Below the pieces are notes generated by a model that was given only the letters and a program-made list of their open reading frames with translations, was not told where the DNA came from and searched no databases. A stretch of DNA of 31,974 nucleotides from Patescibacteria group bacterium (GTDB lineage: Bacteria; Patescibacteriota; Microgenomatia; UBA1400; PJMF01): NCBI GenBank assembly GCA_018813375.1, contig JAHJBU010000002.1, forward strand, positions 1 to 31,974, written 5' to 3'. Numbering within the stretch: position 1 is the stretch's first letter; each line of letters starts with the position of its first letter. This document shows positions 1 to 8,420 of this stretch, in pieces. The position numbers and the translations under genes were made by a program.

Positions 1-26
1 AAATGTGCTTGAAAACTAACTTAAAA

Positions 27-163
27 AAAGATAATTAATCTCTAGCTTCGACACGGTGGCACCTTCTCCACCTCGGGAGCTTACTATCTTAAGGTTTATT
101 TGTAGTTTCAGACCAGTGGATTGACGCTCGCTCAACGGTCTTACTAAGAGTTTAATTATCTTT
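27..163 (-). ncRNA. Foldable non-coding element, class unknown
   Basis: A perfect 12-bp AT-rich stem pairs 27-38 with 152-163 and encloses two GC-rich hairpins. One pairs GGTGG at 55-59 with CCACC at 68-72, extended by CGA 49-51 with TCG 73-75. The other pairs 110-114 with 137-141 and has an inner TTGA/TCAA stem at 121-124/132-135. Read on the minus strand, the closing stem runs into seven Ts, so it could be a small RNA, or a riboswitch-like domain ending as a terminator, just after the DUF192 gene. Further complementarity (102-108 with 191-197) suggests alternative folds. I do not recognise it as tmRNA, SRP RNA, RNase P, 6S or a T-box. Strand and function are uncertain. Confidence 0.4.
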
Positions 164-193
164 TCCAGCTTAAGACCACCAATCCCTATAAAA

Positions 194-682
194 CTACAAA
201 ATTAAAACTTCATCTCCCACCTCTAAGCCCCACTCTTGCGCCTGACCCACCCCAACCTCTAGCACCATATCAACTGGCTGGCTTGGTTTATAAGTTGGCA
301 ACTGTGCAGCAGGCACACCCCTGCCTGGAGCTGGCACATTCCTGGTAATCTCCACCACCCTCATATCCTTAATCCAAATCAAGTCTAAATCAAACTTCAT
401 CTCCTTCATCCAAAACTGCAGAATCTTAGCCTGACCAAAAACAAACAACATCCCATCAGCACCTAGCTCATCTCTGCCACTAAGACCCTGAGTAATACTT
501 TGAGGGGTATTAACGATTTCTAATTCAAGTTGTTTAGAGTTACCCAGCTGGGCTTTTATTATTTGATGGTCGCTAAAGGTTGAGCCAGGCACTAGTTGTT
601 GTAATTTAGTACACCCGCTCAAAATTACTGCAATTAAAATCATTAAAAAAACTCCTTTTAATTTTAATTTTAATTTTTTCAT
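194..682 (-). CDS. DUF192 family lipoprotein
   Basis: 162 aa. The N terminus is lysine-rich and followed by a hydrophobic segment and the lipobox LSGC, with the lipidated Cys at about residue 24, so the product is probably an anchored lipoprotein. The rest matches the DUF192 fold, with the family hallmarks QGLSGR, GMLFVF, FWMKEM and DLIWI, and a C terminus rich in VLEV and VGD. The biochemical role of DUF192 proteins is not established. The start overlaps the end of lgt by 4 bases, so the two are co-transcribed. Because Lgt attaches the lipid to such proteins, this lipoprotein sits directly behind its own modifying enzyme. The family assignment is firm, the function unknown. Confidence 0.85.
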   Translation of the reverse strand: MKKLKLKLKGVFLMILIAVILSGCTKLQQLVPGSTFSDHQIIKAQLGNSKQLELEIVNTPQSITQGLSGRDELGADGMLFVFGQAKILQFWMKEMKFDLDLIWIKDMRVVEITRNVPAPGRGVPAAQLPTYKPSQPVDMVLEVGVGQAQEWGLEVGDEVLIL

Positions 683-1467
683 TGCTTTTTTCTAAACCAA
701 TACCTACCCATAATTATCATTACTATAATCAAAAAAACCTGATTAATACACAAACCCGTGTTAAAAAACTGCATTTTATCTATCCTGATGAAATCAAGCC
801 AAAACCTTATAAATGAATAATAAAATATATAGAAAAGAAACCATTTTCCTGAGCCAATACTAAAACCCGAAAATCGCTCTTGACGCACCATCCACCAAAC
901 CAAACCAGCAAACACTAACATTAACACCATTTCATAAAAAAACAGGGGATGAAAATGCGAAAAATTTTCATACCCAGGCAAACGATTAATAAAATCAATA
1001 TAAATCCCCCACGGTAAACTTGTGGGCAATCCATACAGCTCCTGATTAAAAAAATTTCCCCAACGGCCAATTGCTTGAGCCACAGGCAAACCAAATACAG
1101 CTAAATCCAAAATTGTTAATAAATTTAATTGCTTATTAATTTTATTAATTTTTAGCCACCCAAAAATTTGATTAGATTTATTAATTTTTAGCCACCCCCA
1201 AACTGCAATCACTCCACCAATAACTGCGCCAATAATACCTAATCCTCCCTGCCAAATTTTAAAAATATCCCAAAATGCATACTGATATAAATAATAATCC
1301 GTGATAACGTGATAAACCCTAGCCCCTATAACACCGCCCAACAATACCGCCCAGATCAAATAATCAAAACCAGGAAGATTAACATTTTGTTTTTTTGCTT
1401 GTAGCTGGATTAAGTAAACTCCAATCACCATCGCCAGACCCAAAATAAATCCATAAAGGTGAATCAC
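679..1467 (-). CDS. lgt: Prolipoprotein diacylglyceryl transferase
   Basis: 262 aa integral membrane enzyme that transfers diacylglycerol from phosphatidylglycerol to the lipobox cysteine of prolipoproteins. The Lgt signature GRWGNFFNQE lies at residues 134-143, preceded by the conserved VIGARVYHV segment (about 46-54), with several hydrophobic helices along the protein. Length is normal for the family. It overlaps the GH3 gene upstream by 4 bases and DUF192 downstream by 4 bases, forming one operon. An in-frame 12-residue duplication repeats GWLKINK at residues 91-97 and 103-109; the DNA repeat is 1141-1161 and 1177-1197. It falls in a poorly conserved loop, so activity is probably kept. Confidence 0.95.
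   Translation of the reverse strand: MIHLYGFILGLAMVIGVYLIQLQAKKQNVNLPGFDYLIWAVLLGGVIGARVYHVITDYYLYQYAFWDIFKIWQGGLGIIGAVIGGVIAVWGWLKINKSNQIFGWLKINKINKQLNLLTILDLAVFGLPVAQAIGRWGNFFNQELYGLPTSLPWGIYIDFINRLPGYENFSHFHPLFFYEMVLMLVFAGLVWWMVRQERFSGFSIGSGKWFLFYIFYYSFIRFWLDFIRIDKMQFFNTGLCINQVFLIIVMIIMGRYWFRKKQ
1141..1197. repeat. 21-bp direct repeat inside lgt
   Basis: Positions 1141-1161 and 1177-1197 are identical over 21 bases at a 36-bp offset, giving an in-frame duplication of 12 codons in lgt. It looks like a recent slippage or unequal duplication within a loop of the protein. Confidence 0.8.
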
Positions 1468-2657
1468 CGCTGGAGTAATTCTTTATACAACCATAGCTTT
1501 TCTAAACTATTTTGGACCAGCTCCTTTAGTTGAGGATCTGACTCATAAGCCTCAACCAATCCAATAACAACCTCATCCATCATCTCTGATTCAACTTTAG
1601 GACCAAAAACCAATACATTATTGCCAGCCAAAAGAGCATTGATTGCTCTTTGTGAGAGACTTAAAAGCTCATCTGAATCTTTAATAAAACCCGCTGAATC
1701 CATATCTAATGCATCGCTAAAAATTAAAGTTTCTGGGAAAAAATCCTTCAAATCACCCAGGCACTCCTGGTTTAACGAACATGGCAAATCTTCATAAAAA
1801 TCTTTAACCCCTACATGAGTGGACATTACGCCTAAGTTTGGATAAGTAGTTAAAAGTTCTCTAAAAGCTAAGATGCCTTCTTGTGTAAGTTCAACTACAT
1901 CAAACTCATGATGCAAGTCCGCCTTTACTTCTCCAATTCCAGGGAAATGTTTTATTACTGATAAAATTTGCTGCTCTTGATAAACATCAATCGCTTCTCT
2001 TGCTCGCTCCACCACCACATCTGCACTCTCACCACAAACCCGGCTACCAAGCACAGCACTGTTACTCGCCAGATCTATAACTGGAGCAAAAACTATATTT
2101 ATTCCAACCGCTGATAATTCCTGAGCTGATTTTTCTAGTAATTCCTGACGGTAAACGGCATTACTAGCACAAAGTGTCTGCCAACTTGGCAAACGTGTAA
2201 AACCTGTTCCAGACAAACGCTGAACTAATCCACCTTCATGATCAACTGCTATTAATGGCTGAGAGTTATTTGTATAAACAGCCTTAATTTTATTCACATT
2301 TATTAAGGCTGAAGATGTAGAAATCTTCTCTCCAAACAACGACACTATTGCTGGCTGATTTATTTTAATCCAATCTAAACTAGCTGATTGCGTACTCTGC
2401 ATAGCTGAAATCAAGTAAGGAAAAGCAGTTAATTGAGTAATCTGCTCACGAACCGTAAGTTTATCAAACAACTCATGAGAATATGACTCAGACGAAGGTG
2501 ATCCAGGAAAAGGCGGTAGCATAGGCTCATTATCTTCTACTATTTGACTCTGGCTAGCTTCATTTAAATAATCTAAAGGGCGTAAAAAATAATTATATCC
2601 TAGTAAACACGCTAATAGGCTTAGTAATAATAAAAAAAGTAAAGTAGACCTTGCCAT
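1464..2657 (-). CDS. Glycoside hydrolase family 3, NagZ-like beta-N-acetylhexosaminidase
   Basis: 397 aa. An N-terminal hydrophobic segment (residues 4-20) acts as signal anchor or signal peptide and is followed by an acidic, proline-rich linker. The GH3 barrel then shows the substrate-loop motif DHEGG (139-143), KHFPG (236-240) with the following Asp and His of the NagZ catalytic dyad (D247, H249/H250), and the candidate nucleophile Asp in SDALDM (about 315). NagZ enzymes remove GlcNAc from peptidoglycan fragments. The export signal suggests this one acts outside the cytoplasm, unlike cytosolic NagZ, and fits the envelope genes lgt and DUF192 downstream. The substrate is inferred only. A TAGAAT box ends 6 nt before the ATG. 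Confidence 0.88.
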   Translation of the reverse strand: MARSTLLFLLLLSLLACLLGYNYFLRPLDYLNEASQSQIVEDNEPMLPPFPGSPSSESYSHELFDKLTVREQITQLTAFPYLISAMQSTQSASLDWIKINQPAIVSLFGEKISTSSALINVNKIKAVYTNNSQPLIAVDHEGGLVQRLSGTGFTRLPSWQTLCASNAVYRQELLEKSAQELSAVGINIVFAPVIDLASNSAVLGSRVCGESADVVVERAREAIDVYQEQQILSVIKHFPGIGEVKADLHHEFDVVELTQEGILAFRELLTTYPNLGVMSTHVGVKDFYEDLPCSLNQECLGDLKDFFPETLIFSDALDMDSAGFIKDSDELLSLSQRAINALLAGNNVLVFGPKVESEMMDEVVIGLVEAYESDPQLKELVQNSLEKLWLYKELLQR

Positions 2658-2663
2658 GAAGTT

Positions 2664-2669
2664 ATTCTA
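2664..2669 (-). promoter_or_regulatory. -10 box (TAGAAT), leaderless GH3/lgt operon
   Basis: On the minus strand TAGAAT ends exactly 6 nt before the ATG at 2657. Transcription would start at or next to the start codon. No clear -35 is seen. Confidence 0.5.
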
Positions 2670-2678
2670 ACCTGATTG

Positions 2679-2990
2679 CTATTTTTTTTCTTGCTTAAGC
2701 TGTTTTAGTTTCCACATAAATAGCCGACCTTTACTGCGTGCATGGTCAGCATCAATAACAAACCTGCGCGCTGCTTCTAAAAACTCCCGGTCTTCATTTT
2801 TTGCTAATTTAATATACAAACTTTTATGTTCTAGATCATCTAAATCAACTGCTAATCTATATCCAAAATCTTGAAACTCACGGCTGATGTATTTTGCAGG
2901 CTCACCCGCTTGATAGTTATCAAACAATGATCTAATGCTTTGGAAACCTTTAGTTTTTTTCTGATCACTGGCTTTCTTGGCTTGAGTCAT
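2679..2990 (-). CDS. Small charged hypothetical protein
   Basis: 103 aa, not recognised. It is hydrophilic, begins with a Lys/Gln/Ser-rich stretch and ends in a helical, basic tail (LKQLKQEKK). The middle contains FDNYQAGEPAKYISREFQDFGYRLAVDL and an Asp/Glu/Lys-rich helix. No signal peptide or membrane segment is seen. The start overlaps the stop of the MFS gene by 4 bases (2987-2990), so it is expressed with the transporter and pth. It may be a CPR lineage-specific protein. Confidence 0.6.
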   Translation of the reverse strand: MTQAKKASDQKKTKGFQSIRSLFDNYQAGEPAKYISREFQDFGYRLAVDLDDLEHKSLYIKLAKNEDREFLEAARRFVIDADHARSKGRLFMWKLKQLKQEKK

Positions 2991-4213
2991 GATCGATGAT
3001 GTTCTTTAACTAATAATCCCAATAATACTCCTACAGCTGCTAAAATAAATAATGCCATCCACGGATCAGGAAAAATTAAAAATAAACCTCCCACTGCTAG
3101 CCAAAATAATACTGAAATAAAGCTCACTAAAACTTCACAATAAACAAAATATGATAAAGCTTGGCCACCCCTTCCTCTCCTAAAAGCTGTGGCATCGTAA
3201 TAAATTGCATAAAAATTTGCTGTTAGTCTATCAATAGTATCAATAATAGCAATTTGCCAAAAAGACACTACTTGGCTACGCAACAGCCATAATATAGAAA
3301 GCACTCCGCCTGAAATATAAAAAGGTTTTTTACTTTTCTGATTATCAATATAAAAACCCATTGCAAAACTTAAAATCATGGCTATAAATAACGACAGGGT
3401 ATAAAGAAAGCCAACTCTATCTACTGAGCCTAAAATTAGAAAAACATATAAGGGCCAAAAAACTAAAGTTGCATCATTAAAATATCGACCAGCCCTAGAT
3501 ACTGCTAATTGAAGAAATGATTTTTCTTTGATCCAAGCTAAAAACTCTTGTAAACTTATCTTATCCTTTTCTTTTTTCAACTCCATTTGTGAAACAAAAA
3601 GAATGCAAACTAAAACTCCGACTAAACCAACCATAAATAAAGAAGTAAAACCAAAAGTAACTATTAGTAATCCACCAAGTGCTGGTGCAATCGCTTGAGC
3701 CAGCTGTAGAAAAAAGTGCAGTAATCCTAAATTCTGACCCATATGACGGCTTAAAGTAAATTTGGACATAAGAGTGTTATAACTACTCCAAAAAAAACTA
3801 GTTTCCAAACCGTTGATGAATGCTGCTATTAACAATAACCAACCAGGGTGAGGGTTTATATAAAGCAAAGATAAGAACAAACTAAAAAGCGCAAACCCCA
3901 TTAACATTGATTTTTGATAGCCTATTTTAGCTATTAATTTCCCTATTCCTATAGCAGTTAATAAAACTGTGCTGCGATGAATCAAATAAAAAAATACTAA
4001 TAAGAACACTCCTTTTTGAAGATTATTGCCGGGTAAAAACTGCCAAAAAGGATCTGCAGAACCATTCTGATAAAGAAAAATGGGCAAAAAGAAAATTGCT
4101 AATTTATTAACTAAATCTCTCGTTACTCTAACTGCATAAAGTAAGCTTAAACTCTTGGAAGAATCAACATGAAAATAAGGTAAATGGAGGTGGTATTCTC
4201 TAGTTCGTGGCAT
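2987..4213 (-). CDS. Major facilitator superfamily (MFS) transporter
   Basis: 408 aa and almost wholly hydrophobic, with about 11-12 predicted transmembrane helices separated by short basic loops (for example IGKLIAKIGYQKS after the second helix, and YIDNQKSKKPF), as expected for an MFS carrier. The central hydrophilic stretch LKKEKDKISLQEFLAWIKEKS corresponds to the usual loop between the two six-helix halves. The substrate cannot be told from sequence. It overlaps pth upstream (4200-4213) and the 103-aa gene downstream, so it belongs to the pth transcription unit. Confidence 0.8.
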   Translation of the reverse strand: MPRTREYHLHLPYFHVDSSKSLSLLYAVRVTRDLVNKLAIFFLPIFLYQNGSADPFWQFLPGNNLQKGVFLLVFFYLIHRSTVLLTAIGIGKLIAKIGYQKSMLMGFALFSLFLSLLYINPHPGWLLLIAAFINGLETSFFWSSYNTLMSKFTLSRHMGQNLGLLHFFLQLAQAIAPALGGLLIVTFGFTSLFMVGLVGVLVCILFVSQMELKKEKDKISLQEFLAWIKEKSFLQLAVSRAGRYFNDATLVFWPLYVFLILGSVDRVGFLYTLSLFIAMILSFAMGFYIDNQKSKKPFYISGGVLSILWLLRSQVVSFWQIAIIDTIDRLTANFYAIYYDATAFRRGRGGQALSYFVYCEVLVSFISVLFWLAVGGLFLIFPDPWMALFILAAVGVLLGLLVKEHHRS

Positions 4214-4751
4214 ACGAATCTATCCTTTGTTGAAGTTCTGCTATTATCTGATGAACGACCTGTTCAATAATTAATCTTTCATCTGGACGAAAAGAGCTCA
4301 ACACATATTCGTCTGAGGCAATTGTGCGATCGCCCTGCCTGCCATCTATGCCAATGCGCACATGCCAAAATTGATCAGTGCCTAAATGTTGATAAATTGA
4401 TGTCAGGCCATTGTGTTGTTTAGGACCTTTACCAAACTGAAGCTTAAACTTACCAACCTCCAAATCTAGATCATCATGAATGACAAATAAATTTTCTCCG
4501 GTAAATTGCTGAGGATGAGTTTTTCTAATATACGCAAATACTAAGCCAGACTTATTCATAAAAGTCTGAGGTTTGATAAGTTCAATTTTCTCTCCATTTC
4601 TCTCCAGCCACAGATACTCCAATTTGCCTTTATTGCTTTTATTCCATTTTTGATCATCACCAGCCATTTGATCAACCACTTTAAACCCAATGTTATGACG
4701 AGTGTGGAGATATTTTTGCCCAGGATTGCCAAGACCAATGATAAACTTCAT
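4200..4751 (-). CDS. pth: Peptidyl-tRNA hydrolase
   Basis: 183 aa. Releases peptides from peptidyl-tRNAs that drop off the ribosome. All family motifs are present: IIGLGNPGQKY with the conserved Asn (residue 9) and catalytic His (about 19), KPQTFMNKSG, HDDLDLEVGKFKL with the catalytic Asp, and KGPKQHNGL. Length is typical. It is the first gene of a minus-strand operon running through the MFS gene to the 103-aa gene. The start is set by the N-terminal motif: the ATG at 4751 lies 6 nt after an extended -10 (TGCTAGAAT), implying a leaderless message. Confidence 0.97.
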   Translation of the reverse strand: MKFIIGLGNPGQKYLHTRHNIGFKVVDQMAGDDQKWNKSNKGKLEYLWLERNGEKIELIKPQTFMNKSGLVFAYIRKTHPQQFTGENLFVIHDDLDLEVGKFKLQFGKGPKQHNGLTSIYQHLGTDQFWHVRIGIDGRQGDRTIASDEYVLSSFRPDERLIIEQVVHQIIAELQQRIDSYATN

Positions 4752-4790
4752 CTCTCTATTCTAGCAGTAACTCAAGGTATAATAAGAGGC
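4752..4790. promoter_or_regulatory. Back-to-back promoters for pth and the GT28 gene
   Basis: Only 39 bases separate two divergent start codons. On the minus strand TGCTAGAAT (box 4758-4763) ends 6 nt before the pth ATG. On the plus strand TATAAT (4778-4783) ends 7 nt before the ATG at 4791. The two -10 boxes are 14 bp apart, so RNA polymerase can probably occupy only one at a time. Confidence 0.6.
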
Positions 4791-5897
4791 ATGTCAAAAA
4801 AAATAGCCAAAAAAACTATTGCAATTTTTACTACTAGCGAGGGACACAAAAGCATTGCGGAGGCTATAGAAGAAAGTCTACAAGATAATTATCAAATTAA
4901 AGTCTTTTTCGAAGATATTCCTTTTTCCAAAGCCTATGTTGCTTTATATCAATTTTTCCCGAGCTTGGGTCACATCCCTGCCAAAGCCTTAAACACAAAT
5001 AAAAACACTAACTCGCTACGCAAAATAGCACAACTTAAATATCAAAAAAAAATTAATAAATTTTTCGCTAAACATCAACCAGACATTTTAATTAACACTT
5101 ATGGGATTTTTAACTCATGCTTAGAACAATTACAAAACTTAACCAAAATTCCACTTATAAATATAATATCAGATCCTAAAAATCCTTACCCCCTTGTCAT
5201 TAGTCCTAAGGCTAAAGCCAACCTAACTTTTGATAAAAAAAATAATCAGTTTTGCAAACAATATTATTCTCAAGCTAAATATCAATCTATCGGTTGGTTT
5301 GTAAGAAAACGCTTTGAAGAAAGCTACGATCAAAAAAAGGTCAGAACAAAATTAAACTTAGATCCTAAAATGTTAACTTTTTTAATTGCTTCTGGATCTG
5401 AGGGCACTAATTTAATCATGAAGGTCCTCCCAACCTTAATGTTTCCTTCCCAACCTGTTCAGATTATAGTGGCTTGCGGAAATAATAAAACTTTATTCAA
5501 AAGTGTCAATATTTTACAATCATTTTTGGACAAAAATGGGAAACATAATACCATCACTCCACTCAAATTTACCCCAGACATCCATCTTTATATGCAGGCT
5601 GCTGACTTAGTTATTGGTAAAGCAGGACCTAACATGCTATTTGAAACTGTGGCTACAGAAACACCATTTTTTGCCATTACTCATATCTCTGGACAAGAAG
5701 ACGGTAATTTAGAAATTATCAAAGACTACAACTTAGGTTATGTTGAAGAAAACATACTTAGAGCTCAAAAGTTGCTCAAAAAAATTATTGAACATCTAGA
5801 AATATTAAAAGGATTTGAAAATGATATTCTCAAAATGAAAACCTACAATCAGCAATCTAAAGAAAAACTGCTAAAAATAATAGCTAAGCTTATCTAG
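4791..5897 (+). CDS. MurG/MGDG-synthase-like glycosyltransferase (GT28 type)
   Basis: 368 aa from the ATG at 4791. The longer open frame back to 4650 lies inside pth and is unlikely. The N terminus has the MGDG-synthase/MurG-like TTSEGHKSIAEAI. The C-terminal half carries the nucleotide-sugar binding pattern of GT28 enzymes: VIGKAGPNMLFETVATETPFF (the P-loop-like GGxxT/E region), then the SGQEDGN region. Such enzymes move a sugar from a nucleotide donor to a lipid or polyprenyl acceptor at the inner membrane face. The acceptor here is unknown. It converges with the GT2 gene and overlaps it by 8 bases. TATAAT ends 7 nt before the start, so the AAGAGG next to the ATG may not be transcribed in full. 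Confidence 0.75.
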   Translation: MSKKIAKKTIAIFTTSEGHKSIAEAIEESLQDNYQIKVFFEDIPFSKAYVALYQFFPSLGHIPAKALNTNKNTNSLRKIAQLKYQKKINKFFAKHQPDILINTYGIFNSCLEQLQNLTKIPLINIISDPKNPYPLVISPKAKANLTFDKKNNQFCKQYYSQAKYQSIGWFVRKRFEESYDQKKVRTKLNLDPKMLTFLIASGSEGTNLIMKVLPTLMFPSQPVQIIVACGNNKTLFKSVNILQSFLDKNGKHNTITPLKFTPDIHLYMQAADLVIGKAGPNMLFETVATETPFFAITHISGQEDGNLEIIKDYNLGYVEENILRAQKLLKKIIEHLEILKGFENDILKMKTYNQQSKEKLLKIIAKLI

Positions 5898-6627
5898 AAG
5901 ATTTCACCGGTTCCCAGATAACTCGATCATCTTTAGTTTTAAAAATAGTTCGCTTAATATAGGCAGGTAAAAAGGTAGTCATAAAATGCTTAGATGGATG
6001 TTTATATCTACGATCAGTTGTTTTTACCACTAAATTATCTAAATAAACTAGCTTTCCAACTTCAGCTAATCTCATTCCTAGCTCAACATCTTCTAAGCCA
6101 GTTATTTGGGAATCAAATTCTCCTGCCATAAAATAAGCATCTTTACGTATAGCCATATTCGTACCACTCAATGGAATAGTACCAGTTATAGTCTGATGAA
6201 TCTCTTTAACAATTGGCCGAACAATTCTGGAAGTTTTATTCAATTTGTCAGAATCGATAAAATTATACGGACCAGTAATAGCAATCACATACTTATTCTC
6301 TTTAAAATAACTATAAATTCTAGTAAGCCAATCAGGCGGTACAAAAACATCAGCGTCAGTAATAGCCAAAATCTCTCCTATAGCCAGCTTGCATCCTTGG
6401 TTTCTGGCTTGACCAATGCCAATGCCTGTCTGACTAATAACAAGATTAGTATATTTTTCAGCTATTGCTTGGGTTTGATCAGTAGAAGGTCCATTAACAA
6501 TAATAATCTCATAAGAAAGCTTGAAATCTTGTTTTTTTAAAGCTCTGAGGCATTTAGCGATCAATTTTTCTTCATTGTAGGCTGGAATTACTACTGAAAT
6601 AATAGGGTTATTCTTAATGTTTTTCAT
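5890..6627 (-). CDS. Family 2 glycosyltransferase
   Basis: 245 aa GT-A fold enzyme. VVIPAYNEEKLIAKCLRAL near the N terminus, NGPSTDQT, and the metal-binding DXD-like TDADV around residue 92 are all present, followed by LSGTNMAIRKDAY and GLEDVELGMRL, which resemble the acceptor/catalytic region (ED motif) of GT2 enzymes. No C-terminal transmembrane helix is obvious. Expected to transfer sugars in surface glycan or lipid synthesis. It overlaps the ligase gene by 4 bases and is probably expressed from that operon; it converges on the GT28 gene. Confidence 0.88.
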   Translation of the reverse strand: MKNIKNNPIISVVIPAYNEEKLIAKCLRALKKQDFKLSYEIIIVNGPSTDQTQAIAEKYTNLVISQTGIGIGQARNQGCKLAIGEILAITDADVFVPPDWLTRIYSYFKENKYVIAITGPYNFIDSDKLNKTSRIVRPIVKEIHQTITGTIPLSGTNMAIRKDAYFMAGEFDSQITGLEDVELGMRLAEVGKLVYLDNLVVKTTDRRYKHPSKHFMTTFLPAYIKRTIFKTKDDRVIWEPVKSSR

Positions 6628-8420
6628 CGCTTAATCCTAATCTGCCCTACTTCCTCCAGCGTCGTTGCTTCCTGCCAACTTTTATCATCGCGGAATTGAA
6701 TTAACCGCGGAAAACGCAGTGCCACTCCAGCGCTGTGAGTAGGTGAAGTTGTAATTTCATCTGCAGCCACCTCTATCACCACCTCTGGCTCTGCCCACAC
6801 ATCTGGAATTAAACCTTTAGGTACATCATAGTTTTTAGGTTTTTTATCTGTAGCTATGTTATCAACCCGGGTTTTCATTTCTTTGAGTTGTTCATCTTTT
6901 AGACCAGTTCCAATCTTAGTAATAGTTTTAACTACCTCTTTTTTTTCATCTCGCACCCCCACCAAAACTGCACCCAAACCAAACTCAGTCCGCTTACCTT
7001 TGCCAAAATAATATCCCATCACAATACAGTCTAAAGTATCGCTTAATTTACCAGTTGTTCCCTCAACCTCCTTCATCTTTACCCACCGCCAACCCTTACG
7101 ACCGCCACGATATAGCCCATCAACTTTCTTAAAAATAGCACCCTCTAAACCAGCTTTAAGTTGATGTTGATGAAATTGGCGAATTTCTTCTGAATTAGAA
7201 CTCTGAAGATAGGTAGTGTTTTTAAAGGTTTGATCCTGCGTTAAAATTTCTGACAATCTTTTTTTACGCTCAATCAATGGCTGATCAACTAAAGACTGAC
7301 CGTCAACCTCCAATACATCAAATAAATAAAACCGTAGTGGTACCGCCATCGCCTGATCACCCACCCCATGTTTACGTCTGCGAGTAATGGTTTGTTGAAA
7401 AGCCAATAGCTTTCCAGTTTGAGGATCATAACCAATGGCCTCCCCATCTAAAATACAGCTTTGACAAGACAATGCTTGATTAATAGTTTTTAACTCCGGA
7501 AACATATAAGAGACATCGTCAAGATTACGAGTATAGGTCTTAGCTGGCTGACCCTGCTGAAAATGAATTTGCACGCGCAAGCCATCATACTTAGGCTCTG
7601 CTAAAACTTGATCCATTTTTTCAATAACTTCGGTAGTAGTGTTTAAACGCTGGGCCAAAGCTGGTACCACTGGCACACCATTTTTGACTGAATAATTTGC
7701 TAAATCCTGATTTCTCATAACTGCTGACACTGCGGCTAAATAAACTCGCGCTAAACAACCTACGTCTGCTTGCTTATTGTAAGCTTCTTCAAGTTGATCT
7801 CGATCTGATTTGTCGCCATGAGCCGACCAAGACAGCGCATCTAGTAAAGTCATGGTAGAAAAACCCAGCCTGACCTTACCCATGATAATGCGAGTAACAT
7901 AACGAGCAGAAAGCGGATCAACTTGCTCTAAAAGTTTAGCTAATTCTAAAACTTTACGATCTTGTGAGCCTTGGCCTGCATCACTAGCAATTTTTTTAAG
8001 CTGGAGGAAAACTTCAGCTATTTGCAGTGTGTGTTTTGAATCTAGCTGCAGCTCTCTGCGAATATCTTCTGCTGTTAAACCCAAATCTCCTAATTGCCCC
8101 GATTTCTTTTTAACTAATTCCAAAAATTGATCATTATTTTCTTCCCCAAAAAGATTGGTTTGAGTAGTAGCGCCATCATCAGTTCTGTTTTGATGACGCT
8201 CCATTAGGCGCGCTAAAGCCCGCTGAATCATTTTGGTTGATAAATTAAACTCCAGCGACTCATATTGTGGAACGAGCCGGCCTTGCATTAAATAAACTGC
8301 CGCCTCAATCTCATTTTTATCTAATCGCCGATATAACTGCGCCAACTGCTGAGTCATTTCCAAACGAGATGGTGTTTCTTCTAAACGCTCTAAAGCTTTA
8401 GAAAAATCAGTAAAAGTCAT
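6624..8420 (-). CDS. ATP-dependent DNA ligase (archaeal/LigB type)
   Basis: 598 aa. Joins nicked DNA using ATP. The N-terminal helical DNA-binding domain (about 1-240) is followed by the adenylation domain with motif I EPKYDGLRVQ (nucleophile Lys about 277), motif III LDGEAIGYD, motif IV EGAIFKK and motif V WRWVKMK. A C-terminal OB-fold follows, with the conserved RFPRLIQFRDDKSW element. Length matches archaeal and eukaryotic-type ligases rather than short bacterial LigD-like ones. It overlaps GT2 and abuts the PIN gene, whose last base it shares. ATP ligases in bacteria usually supplement the NAD ligase; whether LigA exists here cannot be seen. Confidence 0.95.
   Translation of the reverse strand: MTFTDFSKALERLEETPSRLEMTQQLAQLYRRLDKNEIEAAVYLMQGRLVPQYESLEFNLSTKMIQRALARLMERHQNRTDDGATTQTNLFGEENNDQFLELVKKKSGQLGDLGLTAEDIRRELQLDSKHTLQIAEVFLQLKKIASDAGQGSQDRKVLELAKLLEQVDPLSARYVTRIIMGKVRLGFSTMTLLDALSWSAHGDKSDRDQLEEAYNKQADVGCLARVYLAAVSAVMRNQDLANYSVKNGVPVVPALAQRLNTTTEVIEKMDQVLAEPKYDGLRVQIHFQQGQPAKTYTRNLDDVSYMFPELKTINQALSCQSCILDGEAIGYDPQTGKLLAFQQTITRRRKHGVGDQAMAVPLRFYLFDVLEVDGQSLVDQPLIERKKRLSEILTQDQTFKNTTYLQSSNSEEIRQFHQHQLKAGLEGAIFKKVDGLYRGGRKGWRWVKMKEVEGTTGKLSDTLDCIVMGYYFGKGKRTEFGLGAVLVGVRDEKKEVVKTITKIGTGLKDEQLKEMKTRVDNIATDKKPKNYDVPKGLIPDVWAEPEVVIEVAADEITTSPTHSAGVALRFPRLIQFRDDKSWQEATTLEEVGQIRIKR

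Noticed and set aside
50..80. T-box antiterminator (GGTGGCACC on the plus strand)
   Set aside because: Only a short resemblance to the T-box core. There is no specifier-stem region in view and no aminoacyl-tRNA synthetase or amino-acid gene downstream on that strand.
4650..4790. Longer N terminus for the GT28 gene, starting inside pth
   Set aside because: The extra 47 residues lie antisense to conserved pth codons. The ATG at 4791 starts the recognisable N-terminal motif and follows a TATAAT box.
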